Shown here piece by piece: positions 1 to 5,861 of a DNA stretch of 6,747 nucleotides. The notes under the pieces were generated by a model, which saw only the letters and a program-made list of their open reading frames with translations, was not told the DNA's origin and ran no database searches. Positions within the stretch are counted from its first letter, which is position 1; each line of letters opens with the position of its first letter. Source of the stretch: JBCDBH01 sp039184055 (GTDB taxonomy: Bacteria > Acidobacteriota > Thermoanaerobaculia > Multivoradales > J023); contig JBCDBH010000322.1 in NCBI GenBank assembly GCA_039184055.1, positions 1-6,747 on the forward strand. The letters are read 5' to 3'. Both the position numbers and the translations under genes were made by a program.

Positions 1-30
1 CAATCGAACGATGACTTGAAGAATACGGGA

Positions 31-62
31 CCAATTCACCCTTACACAAGGTCCAATTCACC
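31..62. repeat. Pair of 10-bp direct repeats, possible operator
   Basis: The word CCAATTCACC occurs at 31-40 and again at 53-62. The copies start 22 bp apart, about two helical turns, so they would present the same DNA face to a protein. They lie upstream of the TPR gene. The 8-bp core CAATTCAC recurs at 5887-5894, upstream of the VWFA gene. The repeat is seen directly; an operator role is inference. No convincing -35/-10 pair was found next to it. Confidence 0.4.
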
Positions 63-95
63 AACCAATCAAGAGAGACCCTCCATGTGGCTAGG

Positions 96-121
96 CGTTT
101 TCCCCGCTGTAAGGGAAAACG
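96..121. other. 9-bp perfect inverted repeat (hairpin) in the TPR-gene leader
   Basis: CGTTTTCCC at 96-104 pairs perfectly with GGGAAAACG at 113-121 around an 8-nt loop. No T-run follows the stem, so it is not a classic intrinsic terminator. The right arm can also pair over 10 bp with 170-179 (CTCGTTTTCC), so two mutually exclusive structures are possible in the leader RNA. It could be a leader structure or a protein-binding palindrome; no known riboswitch is recognised. Confidence 0.35.
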
Positions 122-332
122 AGCAAGAATAGATGTCATTCCGCTGCGCGAAACCAAGCGGGATTTCGACTCGTTTTCCGTGATGGGAGGTAGAGAGGTC
201 TATCGACCGGCGACGCTCGACGATGGTTCGGGCCAGCCAAAATCTCGGAATGCACGAATAATGTCGAAGATCCGGTACATTCACTCGCTCATGGCTACGC
301 CAAGCCGGTCGATTCGGCGTAGTATCAGTGCG

Positions 333-1550
333 ATGAAGACGTACCTGCTTTCCCGTGTGCTGATGGGCGATACGAGTGACGAGGCGATCGCCGCGCTCGA
401 ATCGGAGCCGAGCACACGGTGGTCGGCTTTCGACCAGGCGGCGCCGACGTGGGACGCGACCATGGCTCGCGCCACCGACGATCCGCGCGTGCTCGCGTTG
501 CGACGCTTGGCGCGACCCGTTGAAAGCGACACCTTGCGCCCGGTCCACGCCGACGCCGTGAACCGAGCCCGGACCGACGAACGAGCCTGGCTACGCCTGG
601 TGCTCGAAGAGGCCCATGCGCGAGTGCGCCAGCAACCGGTCGAAAGCGTCGAGTCGATGCGTCTGGCGAGTCGCTGGGTCCGCGAACAACGACCGATGGA
701 CGCCGACCTCGCGACCGTCTCGCATGCGTATCTGACCTTCGCCCATCTCGCCGCCGGACAGCAGAGCGAAGCCCGGGCGGCGGCCGCCGCGTTACGCAAT
801 TGGCTGCCCCGCGCCACCGATCCGGAAGCCCAGGTGTGTGGCGCCGAAGCGCTCGCCGATCTCCTGCACCGCGATGGACGTTCCGAGGCGGCGCTCGAGC
901 TGCTGGACGAAGCGGCGGCCATGCTCGCCGACGATCCGCGCCGTCAGGTCGAAACGGTCCTGCGCCAAGTGTCGATTCACTTCGTCGCCGAACGACCGAA
1001 CCGCGCGTACCGCCTTCTGACCGCTCTCGATGACCGCCTGGAACGTGGCGAAGCCACGCTGCCGCCACGTCTGCGGCTCGAAGTCGATCACCGTCTGGCG
1101 ATGATCGAGCTCGAGCAGGGCGAACCGCACCGCGCACTGGCGCGTCTCGTCGCCATGGAGACGGCATATGACGCTAGCGGCGCGATCGAGCTCGGCTTGC
1201 AACGCTGGTGGTTGATCGGCCTGGCCCATCGCGACATCGGCCAACTCGACGACGCCGTTGCTCCCCTCGAACAGGCTCTCGACGGCTATCTCGACCAGCA
1301 CGCGCACGACGCCGCGTTCTCGGTCTTTTTCGATCTGGTGATCGTTCAGGTCAAAAGACGGGACGCCGACGGTCTCGCCGATCTCGAGCCAGCCTTCAAC
1401 CGCCTACGACATACCGATGAGCTGCGGTGGGAAATGGCGCGTGCCTTACGCGGTTTGATCGAAGCCGCCGAAGAAGAAGACGTACCGGTGCCGATGTTGC
1501 GGCGCATGCTCGAAGCGCTCGACGCCGACGACCGTCGCCACCGGCATTAG
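333..1550 (+). CDS. TPR-repeat protein of an acidobacterial type
   Basis: 405 residues from the ATG at 333, with no signal peptide or membrane segment, so probably cytoplasmic. From about residue 80 to the end it is a chain of amphipathic helix pairs with TPR-like spacing: A/L-rich helices at about 131-157, 165-198, 206-235, 246-275, 285-320 and 325-350, including GQxxEARAA, GRSEAALELL, GEPHRALARL and GQLDDAVAPLEQAL. TPR arrays bind partner proteins. The pattern resembles TPR proteins of Acidobacteria that often accompany an HTH or sigma-type regulator (recalled, not searched), and the N-terminal stretch of about 25 residues looks like a remnant of their usual start. No DNA-binding domain or enzyme motif is visible. 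The start is uncertain because no candidate has a good Shine-Dalgarno site; 261 and 87 are in-frame alternatives. Codon bias becomes gene-like between 261 and 333. It ends 6 bp before the convergent gene on -. Confidence 0.8.
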   Translation: MKTYLLSRVLMGDTSDEAIAALESEPSTRWSAFDQAAPTWDATMARATDDPRVLALRRLARPVESDTLRPVHADAVNRARTDERAWLRLVLEEAHARVRQQPVESVESMRLASRWVREQRPMDADLATVSHAYLTFAHLAAGQQSEARAAAAALRNWLPRATDPEAQVCGAEALADLLHRDGRSEAALELLDEAAAMLADDPRRQVETVLRQVSIHFVAERPNRAYRLLTALDDRLERGEATLPPRLRLEVDHRLAMIELEQGEPHRALARLVAMETAYDASGAIELGLQRWWLIGLAHRDIGQLDDAVAPLEQALDGYLDQHAHDAAFSVFFDLVIVQVKRRDADGLADLEPAFNRLRHTDELRWEMARALRGLIEAAEEEDVPVPMLRRMLEALDADDRRHRH

Positions 1551-1556
1551 GGCGAG

Positions 1557-2075
1557 TCAATCGTCCGTGTCGTCGTCTTCGGGAAGATCGTCGTCGAAGC
1601 GTAGCTGCGCGCCCAGATAGTGCTCGAGGTCGGCGATCAGCTCACCGCGCGTATACACGCCGTTGTCGATCAAGGCCCCGAGCGTTTCCATCGCCATACG
1701 CAACAATCGACGCGCGCCGGCATTCCGGAACACCTCGCGTGGATCGTAGGGAGCGGTACCGTTCGACGACTTCGGAGGATCGACGGTGGGAATCTGCCCG
1801 CCGATTCGGTTCTTGAAGCCCTGGCCCGGACCGGCCGGCTGCGCCAGAAAGTCATCGTCGACCCGCGAAAAGCCACCGAGCGCCATGACGATGGCGACCA
1901 TCGTGACGACGCTGTCGCTATGTTCCGGCTGTTCGAGCCACCACACCACGCCACCCGAAGGCCAATCGAGCTCACGCTCCAAGATTTCTTCGTCGATCCA
2001 GCCTTCCTCGTAGGCTCGCCTGACGATCGTCTTCAAAGCCTCGGCGAGACGGCGGGACTCACGCTTGTCGCTCAT
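1557..2075 (-). CDS. Uncharacterised acidic protein, second gene of a leftward pair
   Basis: 172 residues; I do not recognise the family. The N-terminal half (about 1-55) is charged and helical, with a WIDEEILEREL stretch and a VVWWLEQ patch. A short hydrophobic segment follows (about 58-70), probably a buried helix rather than a membrane span. Residues 80-113 form a Gly/Pro-rich linker, then come a helical segment with MAMETLGALIDNGVYTRGEL (about 128-147) and an Asp/Glu tail with eleven acidic residues in the last fifteen or so. It has no signal peptide and no cysteines. It starts 68 bp after the YbjN-like gene on the same strand, so co-transcription is likely. The ATG at 2075 has no obvious ribosome site, which may mean coupling or leaderless-type initiation. 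Its 3' end is 6 bp from the end of the convergent TPR gene and no terminator is visible between them. Gene reality is fairly sure; function is unknown. Confidence 0.75.
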   Translation of the reverse strand: MSDKRESRRLAEALKTIVRRAYEEGWIDEEILERELDWPSGGVVWWLEQPEHSDSVVTMVAIVMALGGFSRVDDDFLAQPAGPGQGFKNRIGGQIPTVDPPKSSNGTAPYDPREVFRNAGARRLLRMAMETLGALIDNGVYTRGELIADLEHYLGAQLRFDDDLPEDDDTDD

Positions 2076-2143
2076 CCGGCGAGTATGAAGAATGGAAGAG
2101 ATCTCTGCAAGCTCGATCCGAATCGCGAATTCGCCGTAATGGC

Positions 2144-2626
2144 TCAGCTCGACGATCGCGACTCGGTGCGCGATCCTCGTCCACCCGTTTCGTGGATTTT
2201 CTCGAGCGCGGTGACGCCACCGTAGCGCGCCACGATGCGATCGTCATACTCGTCGGCGGTATTGGCCACCGCCGCGATCAGCCCGAGGAGATTCGACCGC
2301 TCGACGGTCCGTCCAAAAATACTGTGCGAGAAAAAGATGTCCTGACCGACCAAAGAAAACGCTCCGACCGGCAGCGAGTGATTGAGCTCGAGCAACCCGA
2401 ACAAAAGCTCCTCGTCGACTTCGACATCCTGCACGCAATACGACATGACGGTGACCGTCGCTTCTTCGGGCCCGTAGGGGTCGACGGAAATCTCTAGCAC
2501 CGTGCTGCCGTATCGAACATACGTATGACCGTTGTCCTCGTTCAGATACGCGTCCTCGAAGAGTTCGTCGAGAAAAACACGCACCTGCTCGAACGCGGTT
2601 TGATGATGAGAATGGGCGAATTCCAC
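2144..2626 (-). CDS. YbjN / TY-Chap-like domain protein
   Basis: 160 residues with an alpha/beta layout like the YbjN (type III secretion chaperone-like fold) family. An N-terminal helix (about 8-25) is followed by strands around TYVRYGSTVLEISV (35-48) and EATVTVMSYCV (55-65). A helix with DEELLFGLLELNHSLPVGAFSL (71-92) comes next, then a strand IFFSHSI and a final helix ending ADEYDDRIVARYGG (124-137). The LNxxLPxGAFSL and ADEYDDxIVxxYGG stretches are the most telling. Members are small cytosolic proteins of poorly known role, suspected to act in chaperoning or stress regulation. The last 15 residues are Ser/Arg-rich and look like a disordered tail. The start is GTG at 2626, supported by AGGAG 7 nt upstream. 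It heads a leftward pair with the acidic protein and is divergent from the FadL gene. The family call is by eye and moderately sure. Confidence 0.78.
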   Translation of the reverse strand: MEFAHSHHQTAFEQVRVFLDELFEDAYLNEDNGHTYVRYGSTVLEISVDPYGPEEATVTVMSYCVQDVEVDEELLFGLLELNHSLPVGAFSLVGQDIFFSHSIFGRTVERSNLLGLIAAVANTADEYDDRIVARYGGVTALEKIHETGGRGSRTESRSSS

Positions 2627-2633
2627 GGGTCTT

Positions 2634-2638
2634 CTCCT
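2634..2638 (-). promoter_or_regulatory. Ribosome binding site that decides a GTG start
   Basis: Read on the minus strand, AGGAG lies 7 nt before the GTG at 2626. No ATG in the frame has comparable support, so this site is the reason for choosing GTG as the start of the YbjN-like gene. Confidence 0.8.
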
Positions 2639-2647
2639 AGCGGATGA

Positions 2648-2661
2648 CGCGCCGCGGCGCG
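2648..2661. repeat. 14-bp perfect GC palindrome
   Basis: CGCGCCGCGGCGCG is a perfect palindrome. It sits between the ribosome site of the YbjN-like gene and the TTGACA of the rightward promoter. It could be a dimeric-repressor site or simply GC-rich chance sequence; it has no loop and would make only a poor RNA hairpin. Confidence 0.35.
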
Positions 2662-2677
2662 CCTACCCCGGCGGTCG

Positions 2678-2706
2678 TTGACAGGTCTGGGCGCTTCGTC
2701 TAAGTT
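2678..2706 (+). promoter_or_regulatory. Sigma70-type promoter of the FadL-SGNH operon
   Basis: A perfect -35 hexamer TTGACA (2678-2683) is followed after exactly 17 bp by TAAGTT (2701-2706), which keeps the TA...T positions of the -10 box. Transcription would start near 2713 and give a 5' leader of about 155 nt before the ATG at 2868. The surrounding sequence is more A+T rich than the genes. This is the best promoter match seen in the window; experimental start-site data are lacking. Confidence 0.55.
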
Positions 2707-2720
2707 GTGAAGTAGGCGTT

Positions 2721-2749
2721 AATCAAATGATCACGTGAATCAATGATCA
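2721..2749. repeat. Two near-identical repeats, candidate operator in the divergent control region
   Basis: AATCAAATGATCA (2721-2733) and AATCAATGATCA (2738-2749) differ by one inserted A. They are separated by CGTG, so the junction also forms the palindrome TCACGTGA (2731-2738). Each copy contains the palindrome TGATCA. The pair lies just downstream of the predicted start point of the rightward promoter, a typical place for a repressor to block transcription. It also overlaps a weak leftward promoter candidate. The repeat is directly visible; the binding protein is unknown. Confidence 0.5.
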
Positions 2750-2750
2750 A
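2722..2750 (-). promoter_or_regulatory. Possible leftward promoter of the YbjN-like operon
   Basis: On the minus strand TTGATC (2750-2745) is followed after 17 bp by TTTGAT (2727-2722); each matches four of six consensus bases. It points toward the YbjN-like gene about 95 bp away and coincides with the AATCAA(A)TGATCA repeats. The match is modest in an A+T-rich patch, so this is tentative. Confidence 0.28.
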
Positions 2751-2855
2751 ACGGCCCGGATGGTGCGCGAACACCGAGTCTATCCGGTCGCCGAAATGAA
2801 TGTGTTTGCAAGCATAGCGGATCGGCGATCCCCGCCGGCTCGCCCCCATCAACCA

Positions 2856-2861
2856 GAGGAG
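2856..2861 (+). promoter_or_regulatory. Ribosome binding site that decides the FadL start
   Basis: GAGGAG lies 6 nt before the ATG at 2868. That start also places the signal peptide exactly at the N-terminus. The frame is open upstream to an ATG at 2760, but that start has no such site and would bury the signal peptide behind 36 residues. Confidence 0.85.
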
Positions 2862-2867
2862 ATTGGA

Positions 2868-4145
2868 ATGCGAAGGCGATTTCTCGAATGGACCGCGATC
2901 TTGGTGCTCGCCGTTGCACTCGGTACCGCACCAACGTATGGCGCGGCGTTCGGTATTTTTGAGCAGGGAACCAAAGCGATGGGTATGGCCGGTGCCTTTA
3001 CCGCGCAAGCCGACGACGGCTCGGCGATCTTTCACAATGTCGCCGGGCTCGGTTTTCAAACCGAAGGCGGTTTTTATGTCGGCACCACCCTGATCACGAT
3101 CTCGGAGTCGACCTTCGAAGGCGCCAACCCTTTCCCCGGCGAAGGCGTCAGCGGCGAACAAAAATCGGCCATCTTTTTTCCTTCGCACGTCTATTACGTC
3201 CGTCCGATGAACGAACGGGTGGTGCTCGGCTTCGGCCTCAACAACCCCTTCGCCCTGGCCACCGATTGGGACGACCCGGATGAGTGGGCGGGTCGCTTCA
3301 TTTCCAACCACGCCGAGCTACGCACGTTCGACCTGAGCGCCAACCTGGGCTGGCGCCTCACGAACAACTTCAGTCTCGGCTTCGGGCTCATCTATCGCCT
3401 CACCGAAGTGACGCTCGAGCGTCACGTGCCGTCGATCAATCCCTTCACCCAACAGGTGATCGACATCGCCGCGGTCGAGCTCGAGAGCGACCTGGGTGGC
3501 GAGCTCGGTTTCTCGTTCGGCTTTCTGCACAAACCGAACCCTAATTTCTCTTGGGGCTTCTCCTACCGTGGCGCCGTCGAGGCGGATCTCGAAGGTGACG
3601 GCAACTTCACCCAGATCTCCACCGGCAACGCGGCCTTGGACGCCATCGTCGCGACCCAGCTACCCTTCGATCAAGCGGTCGGACTCGAGACGACGATCAA
3701 CTTCCCCGACATGGCGAGCCTCGGTTTCGCCCTGCAGGTGACGAACAACGTGCTCGTCGAGGTCGACATCAACTGGACCGGCTGGTCGGAATTCGACACG
3801 GTCTTTCTCGATTTCGACGTCGACACCTTCGACCAGACGCTCGAGCAAGAGTACGAAGACGCCTACAACTACCGTATCGGCGCCGCCATCGACACCTCGA
3901 GCGGCAACCAGTGGCGGATCGGCTTCGTCTACGACGAGACACCGCAACCCGACGAGTCGGTCGGCCCCTTGCTTCCCGACGCCGACCGCTTCGGCATCAC
4001 CCTGGGCTACGGCTGGCAGGACAAGCTCGATCTGGCGCTGATGTACCTGCCGTTCGACGAGCGCAGCACCGACGTCAACCGCGACAACTTCAACGGTACC
4101 TACGAGACCACCGCGTGGCTCCTCGGTATCTCCTATGGGTTCTGA
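2868..4145 (+). CDS. OmpP1/FadL-family outer-membrane transporter
   Basis: 425 residues, typical for FadL/TodX proteins: 14-strand outer-membrane barrels that carry long-chain fatty acids or other hydrophobic compounds into the periplasm. Residues 1-25 are a signal peptide (Arg-rich start, ILVLAVAL core, likely cut after TYG). The mature N-terminus AAFGIFEQGTKAMGMAGAF...ADDGSAIFHN is the family hatch region. The usual Asn-Pro-Ala of that plug reads Asn-Val-Ala here (57-59). Further family signs are GFGLNNPFALATDW (121-134), RLTNNFSLGFGLIYRLTE, the PDMASLGFALQVTNN strand pair (280-294) and INWTGWSEFD. The protein ends in aromatic ISYGF, the usual BAM insertion signal. It is preceded by a good promoter and ribosome site. 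The SGNH hydrolase gene follows 13 bp after the stop, with its ribosome site starting on the stop codon. Family assignment is secure; whether it imports fatty acids, hydrocarbons or another lipid is not readable. Confidence 0.95.
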   Translation: MRRRFLEWTAILVLAVALGTAPTYGAAFGIFEQGTKAMGMAGAFTAQADDGSAIFHNVAGLGFQTEGGFYVGTTLITISESTFEGANPFPGEGVSGEQKSAIFFPSHVYYVRPMNERVVLGFGLNNPFALATDWDDPDEWAGRFISNHAELRTFDLSANLGWRLTNNFSLGFGLIYRLTEVTLERHVPSINPFTQQVIDIAAVELESDLGGELGFSFGFLHKPNPNFSWGFSYRGAVEADLEGDGNFTQISTGNAALDAIVATQLPFDQAVGLETTINFPDMASLGFALQVTNNVLVEVDINWTGWSEFDTVFLDFDVDTFDQTLEQEYEDAYNYRIGAAIDTSSGNQWRIGFVYDETPQPDESVGPLLPDADRFGITLGYGWQDKLDLALMYLPFDERSTDVNRDNFNGTYETTAWLLGISYGF

Positions 4146-4149
4146 GGAG
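4144..4149 (+). promoter_or_regulatory. Ribosome binding site overlapping the FadL stop codon
   Basis: GAGGAG begins inside the TGA stop of the transporter gene (4143-4145). It lies 9 nt before the ATG at 4159 and 3 nt before an alternative ATG at 4153. The better spacing favours 4159. The overlap implies that ribosomes ending on the first gene can reload on the second. Confidence 0.75.
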
Positions 4150-4158
4150 AAGATGACG

Positions 4159-5766
4159 ATGACTCGACGTGTCCCCATTCTCGTTACGCTGGCGCTCCTC
4201 CTGCTCGCCATGCCCGCGCTGGCCCAAAACACCGGCAGCGCCGACTTCACCCGCTACGTGGCGCTCGGTGACAGTCTGACCGCTGGTTTCACCAGCGGCA
4301 GCCTCTACGGCCCGGTGCAGCAAGTGAGCTATCCGGCGCAGATTTTCGATGTCGTCAACGGCACCTTCGCCGGCTTCGAACAGCCGATCGTCAGCTCGCC
4401 GGGTATTCCGGCGATTCAACAGCTGCAGAGCCTGGTGCCGACCGTGGTCGGCTCGGTCGGTGGCTCGGGTCAACCGACCAACCTCTTTCTCCAGCGGCCG
4501 TACGACAACCTCGCCGTTCCGGGCGCGACCGTTTCGGACGTGCTGCGCACGGTGAGCGACGGCGGTCTCCACGACGTCGTGCTCCGTGGTCTCGGCACCC
4601 AGCTGCAACAAGCCCAATCGTTGCAACCGACCTTCGCGACGCTGTGGATCGGTAACAACGACGTGCTCGGCGCGGCGATCTCCGGCTTGGTGATCGAAGG
4701 CATCACCGTCACCCCGGTGGCGCAATTCGAAGCCGATTATCGGCAGATCGTCGGTGGTCTCGGCGCAGTCGGCGCACAGCTCGCGCTCGGCACCATTCCC
4801 GACGTGACCATCATTCCGTACGTCACCACGATCGCGCCGGTGCTGGTCGATCCGAACACCAACCAGCCGATCCTGGTCAACGGCCAGACGGTGCCGCTGA
4901 TCGGCCCCAACGGTCCGCTCGTTCCCGGGCAGGATTTCGTGCTGCTGGTGGAAGGCCCACGTCAGCTCGCCAACGGTCGCGGCATCCCGGTCGCGCTCGG
5001 CGGCACCGGTCAGCCGCTGACCGACGAAGCGGTGCTCACCTCCAACGAGGTCGCCTTCTTGCGTGATCGCGTCGCGGCCTACAACAACATCATCCGCACG
5101 ATCGCCGGCGAGGCCGGCGCGGCGGTCGCCGAGACCGGGGCCATCCTCGGTGAGATCAACGCCGAAGGTCTCGACCTCGGTGGCATCACGTTCACCACCG
5201 AGTTCCTGACCGGTGGTCTGTTCAGCTATGACGGTGTCCATCCGACCCCGCTCGGCTACGCGATCAGTGGTGACATCTTCATCGAGGCGATCAACGATCA
5301 CTACGGCGCCGACATCCCGTTGATCAACCTCGGTCCCTTTGTCTACGGCAGCCTCGGCAGCCTGGGCACCGGCGTGACCTTCGGCGCCGGTATGCCCCGC
5401 ACGACGCCCAGGGCCGATCGCAATCTCTACGCCTCGCTCGGTCTTCCCGATCGCCCGACGCTGCGTCAGCTGGCGAGCGCGAGTAGCGACGACGGTGGTG
5501 GCGACCCGCCGCCACCGCCACCGCCGAACCCAGGTGGTGAAAGCAACGACGATGGTGACGACGGCGCGATCGATCCGCCCCCGCCGCCGCCGCCACCACC
5601 GAGCGTCTGCAGCGTCCTTCCGGGTCACCCGGATTACTGCGCGCTTTGTGGTCCGTGTGGCATCGGTGAAGGCGGCTGCGCGCCGAATACCTGTGGCCCC
5701 GGTCTGACCTGTAGCGAAGTTCCGGGTCCGATGGCGAACGACCGTCTCGTCTGTCTCCCCAACTGA
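4159..5766 (+). CDS. Secreted SGNH/GDSL hydrolase with polyproline linkers and a Cys-rich tail
   Basis: 535 residues from the ATG at 4159. A signal peptide (1-22, LALLLLAMPALA) is followed by the hydrolase domain. The four SGNH blocks are complete: GDSL with catalytic Ser39 (block I), Gly122 in NLAVPGATVSD (block II), GNND with Asn167 (block III) and DGVHPTPLGYA with Asp358/His361 (block V). The family cleaves ester bonds of lipids, acyl groups or carbohydrate esters. At about 360 residues the domain is longer than compact GDSL esterases, with an insertion of about 230-290 rich in Pro, Gly and Asn. After a spacer come seven prolines (450-456), an acidic stretch, nine prolines (473-481) and a domain with eight cysteines (484, 494, 497, 500, 507, 512, 518, 532), probably disulfide-bonded outside the cytoplasm. 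It forms an operon with the FadL-type transporter. Substrate and surface anchoring are unknown. Confidence 0.93.
   Translation: MTRRVPILVTLALLLLAMPALAQNTGSADFTRYVALGDSLTAGFTSGSLYGPVQQVSYPAQIFDVVNGTFAGFEQPIVSSPGIPAIQQLQSLVPTVVGSVGGSGQPTNLFLQRPYDNLAVPGATVSDVLRTVSDGGLHDVVLRGLGTQLQQAQSLQPTFATLWIGNNDVLGAAISGLVIEGITVTPVAQFEADYRQIVGGLGAVGAQLALGTIPDVTIIPYVTTIAPVLVDPNTNQPILVNGQTVPLIGPNGPLVPGQDFVLLVEGPRQLANGRGIPVALGGTGQPLTDEAVLTSNEVAFLRDRVAAYNNIIRTIAGEAGAAVAETGAILGEINAEGLDLGGITFTTEFLTGGLFSYDGVHPTPLGYAISGDIFIEAINDHYGADIPLINLGPFVYGSLGSLGTGVTFGAGMPRTTPRADRNLYASLGLPDRPTLRQLASASSDDGGGDPPPPPPPNPGGESNDDGDDGAIDPPPPPPPPPSVCSVLPGHPDYCALCGPCGIGEGGCAPNTCGPGLTCSEVPGPMANDRLVCLPN
5506..5601 (+). repeat. Two CCG/CCA triplet tracts encoding polyproline
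   Basis: Proline codons run unbroken at 5506-5526 (seven) and 5575-5601 (nine), separated by codons for an Asp/Gly-rich stretch. They form rigid linkers between the hydrolase spacer and the Cys-rich tail. Triplet runs like these can change length by slippage without breaking the frame, so lengths may vary between strains. Polyproline usually needs elongation factor P for efficient translation (established knowledge). Confidence 0.7.
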
Positions 5767-5778
5767 CCTAGCCCGATC

Positions 5779-5805
5779 CCAGGGCCGGCGTCACGCCGGC
5801 CCTGG
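5779..5805. terminator. GC-rich terminator-like hairpin after the FadL-SGNH operon
   Basis: The 12-bp arms 5779-5790 and 5794-5805 pair perfectly around a 3-nt TCA loop, starting 12 nt after the hydrolase stop. The stem is very GC-rich, but only a short mixed sequence (ATGTTCAC) follows instead of a T-run. It probably acts as a transcript end or 3' stabiliser, and could work from either side. Confidence 0.6.
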
Positions 5806-5861
5806 ATGTTCACAATCCCTCTCGCCCCCACCGACAAGCGTCTCGGCCCACCTTTCTGGTC

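Larger units (their letters stand above)
1..332. other. Leader region upstream of the TPR gene, no confident gene
   Basis: This stretch holds the 31-62 direct repeat and the 96-121 hairpin. The reading frame of the TPR gene stays open back to a GTG at 87. However, third codon positions are only about half G/C from 87 to 260, against a clearly G/C-biased pattern inside the gene, so most of it looks non-coding. A 15-codon ORF at 85-132 covers the hairpin but has only a weak AGAGAG sequence ahead of it. No promoter with good spacing was found, and the true promoter may lie left of the window. Confidence 0.5.

Noticed and set aside
85..132. 15-codon ORF as a real small gene
   Set aside because: There is only a weak ribosome site and no codon-bias evidence, and it cannot be told from chance. 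It is kept only as part of the leader finding.
281..1167. Overlapping minus-strand frames of 213 and 280 codons opposite the TPR gene
   Set aside because: The products are Ser/Ala/Arg-rich and mirror the plus-strand codons. The plus strand gives ordered TPR-like helices.
1620..2225. A 201-codon plus-strand frame opposite the acidic-protein gene
   Set aside because: It starts inside the other gene without a ribosome site and spans the intergenic gap. The minus-strand frames have better composition, and one has a clear ribosome site and family likeness.
2819..2831. GGATC-GGC-GATCC inverted repeat upstream of the FadL ribosome site
   Set aside because: The stem has only 5 bp with a 3-nt loop in GC-rich sequence and competes with an equally weak neighbouring pairing; too little for a regulatory call.
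2760..2867. N-terminal extension of the FadL protein to the ATG at 2760
   Set aside because: It would place 36 mostly charged residues before a clear signal peptide. The ATG at 2868 has a strong ribosome site.
4090..5628. A 512-codon open frame on the minus strand across the hydrolase gene
   Set aside because: Its product is a low-complexity Arg/Asp/Glu/Gly/Val-rich sequence with no motif. The plus strand has a signal peptide, all SGNH blocks and a ribosome site. Long antisense frames are expected in GC-rich genes.
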